Positions 62,215 to 64,000 of a stretch of 64,000 bases of DNA are shown in pieces. The notes under the pieces are model-generated. The model saw only the letters and a list, made by a program, of their open reading frames with translations. It had not been told where the DNA came from and did no database searches. Position 1 is the first letter of the stretch. Every line of letters begins with the position of its first letter. The translations under genes and the position numbers were made by a program. Source of the stretch: Amia ocellicauda (taxonomy: Eukaryota > Chordata > Actinopteri > Amiiformes > Amiidae); NCBI RefSeq assembly GCF_036373705.1, contig NC_089853.1, forward strand, positions 5,132,905-5,196,904, written 5' to 3'.

Positions 62215-62275
62215 CTCAGCTGTAGTGAAAGAAGTGGAAATTTTCCCTAAATGGATCCGGCTCGGTTTTCCGCTC
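62215..62275 (-). other. pacsin3: Candidate 5' non-coding exon of pacsin3
   Basis: On the minus strand a strong acceptor (TTTTACTCTGTTGCAG) and a strong donor (CTGAG followed by gtaagt) bracket 61 bases. Two of its three frames are open to within a few bases of the end, so it could also be a coding exon of an unrecognised gene. Because pacsin3's ATG exon has an acceptor upstream, a 5' UTR exon is the simpler reading. Confidence 0.4.
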
Positions 62276-62895
62276 CTGCAACAGAGTAAAACAGTCTGTG
62301 AAGGAGGAACGCTCAGCTCAGACGCGACCAGTTCCTCTGAACAGGGCCCAGGGGCCGAGAGAGGGCCCAGTTAATATACACAGCACAGCGGAGAGGTGGC
62401 AGATTCTGGGTTCGGCAGTGAAATGCCACAAGTATGAGCAGCCTTGGAAAATCTTAATGAGGGAACTAGAAAACTAGACCACGCGTCTCATGAGCAGACC
62501 AAGAATGTCCCTGCAGCAAAGGAGTGCACCCAGTCATTTACAAAGAGAGAGGGATCATAACACCACATCTGTACAACAATGCAGAACAATTCATTCAAAA
62601 AACATACAATGAGGGTTACAAGAGAAACAAAAGTTGTAGGTGATGGAGGGGACATTCAATAATGACATCTTTGATGAAATAAAAAAGTGCTATGTACGTA
62701 GAGATGAGTTCAGACAAGCCCAGGAGAGACAGTTATGCAACTCCCCGAGACAGTCACACCAAAAACACATTCAATATTATATGGTTTCACTTTCGGCCTT
62801 TTGTTTTTTGTCCTGAAAGTGCCCCTGCAGATGTCTTTCTAAAGATAATGCACACATCACTTTGAAAAAAGTAAAGAAAATGCATATCATCTACA

Positions 62896-62986
62896 TTATA
62901 TCTATCTATATCTATATACATAACCATATCTACCTCTCTCTATATATGGATATCTATATATACACACACACACACACGCATATACA
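62896..62986. repeat. Compound TATC/TA/CA microsatellite
   Basis: Imperfect TATC units pass into TA and then CA dinucleotides. Confidence 0.8.
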
Positions 62987-64000
62987 TCACAGCATGGAAA
63001 ATGTCAGGAATATCAATAGTTAAGCAGAAAGCTTCAGGTTGCGCTGTAAGTAATACATGTCCCTGTAGCACCAGAAAGCAGAAGCGCTTGTGTTACGAGT
63101 GAGAGCAGCGAAGTGCGTGTCTGTGGCCAGCGATATCACACACAGCACAGTCAGGCATTCCAGCACCTATCAGGTTTAAACACGCAGGTGCAACACCAGG
63201 GAGTCTCCAACTTCAGCTCACCATTCAAATAACATGTTCCCAGAGATAACTACTGCCTGCGGAGCAGATATAAAACTGAATCCATAAGAGTGCACTCTTG
63301 GCAATTAAAACCGTCATACGGTCTTGGGGAAGATAAATACAAAACATACACATTCGTACAAGAAGCTGTATACTTCTCACAGTACGGAGCTTCCAGCAGG
63401 AGGTGGCTGTCCTACCTGAGCAAGAACAGAGGTCTATAAACAGCTCTCCGCTGTAAGATACACACGAAACCAGGGGAGACCAGTCGTCAGTTCCCAAGAC
63501 AGAGAACAAGCGGGCTATTTTTCACTCGAGCCATGGTACCTTCGCATGACTGAAGCAGCAGTGCGCTTAAAATAGGCGGCTGGGCGGTGCGACTGGCTGG
63601 CATATGTGCAATTAACTGAAGGTTAGGCCTCGCCAATTCTAGTCCACCCAATAAAGAAAAATATCTAAATCAGGCATTGCAGAAACAGCCAGCCCCAGCT
63701 GCAAATTAGGGCGAGACCGGCTTATTCTACAGGCGTCTCCGCAAACCCAGCTTCCAATAAACCTGCCAATGCCCACCAAACCCTTCAGCAGAGGTCCTGG
63801 TCGGCACCAACCTGGGACAACCTCCCAAAGCACAGGCCGAGGGAAGACAGCGCACTGCCCCCGTTCTGGATTCCAGTGTATTCCGGCAGCACGCGCAACC
63901 GGAGACACAGCTACAAAACTAGTTTCACAACTGCATTAGCCTATGCAAACGAGTTTTAAAGTTCTCCCGTTCTCCCCTGATAGTCCGACAAGGAACTTCC

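Larger units (their letters stand above)
56384..64000. other. pacsin3 upstream/5' intron region, otherwise no gene seen
   Basis: No recognisable protein domain occurs here. It holds one well-formed candidate non-coding exon (62275-62215, minus), one protein-like open stretch (57975-57809, minus), a poly(T) at 61820-61837 and a TATC/TA/CA compound microsatellite at 62896-62986. The transcription start of pacsin3 is not identified and may lie beyond the window. Confidence 0.5.

Overview
This window is vertebrate nuclear DNA, almost certainly from a ray-finned fish. It holds multi-exon genes with GT-AG introns, long AT-rich non-coding stretches, many dinucleotide and trinucleotide microsatellites, and decayed fish-type transposons (Tc1, hAT and a CR1/L2-group LINE). 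The species cannot be fixed from sequence alone. The LINE style would suit a non-teleost or early-branching teleost fish, but that is only an impression. There are no bacterial-type operons, CRISPR arrays or phage genes.

Layout. Positions 1-16.7 kb are non-coding as far as I can see. A CpG-rich block at about 14.9-15.48 kb ends in a possible minus-strand first exon. pex16 lies on the plus strand (16,928-24,145, 11 coding exons, 341 aa). Next on the plus strand is a type II membrane protein of the type-B carboxylesterase/cholinesterase family (26,504-32,059, 8 coding exons, 596 aa). arfgap2 is on the minus strand (41,818-35,297, 16 coding exons, 533 aa), and pacsin3 is also on the minus strand (coding 56,344-46,561, 9 core coding exons, 435 aa). 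From about 56.4 to 64 kb is pacsin3 upstream sequence with one well-formed candidate 5' non-coding exon. All exon junctions were placed by reading splice sites, and the reading phase closes across every junction listed.

The genes do not form one pathway. PEX16 inserts peroxisomal membrane proteins, ARFGAP2 drives GTP hydrolysis on Arf1 in COPI vesicles, and PACSIN3 is an F-BAR/SH3 membrane-bending adaptor. The arfgap2-pacsin3 pair and a nearby pex16 match content of human chromosome 11p11, but here pex16 and arfgap2 are only about 11 kb apart, with the esterase-like gene between them.

Most worth a second look: the membrane esterase-like protein, which keeps Ser-Glu-His but has a changed oxyanion-hole motif and no choline-site tryptophan; a GC-AG last intron in arfgap2; a 54-nt possible cassette exon in pacsin3; and a rearranged Tc1 element carrying an inverted piece of its own transposase. 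I found no sign of a wholly new system.
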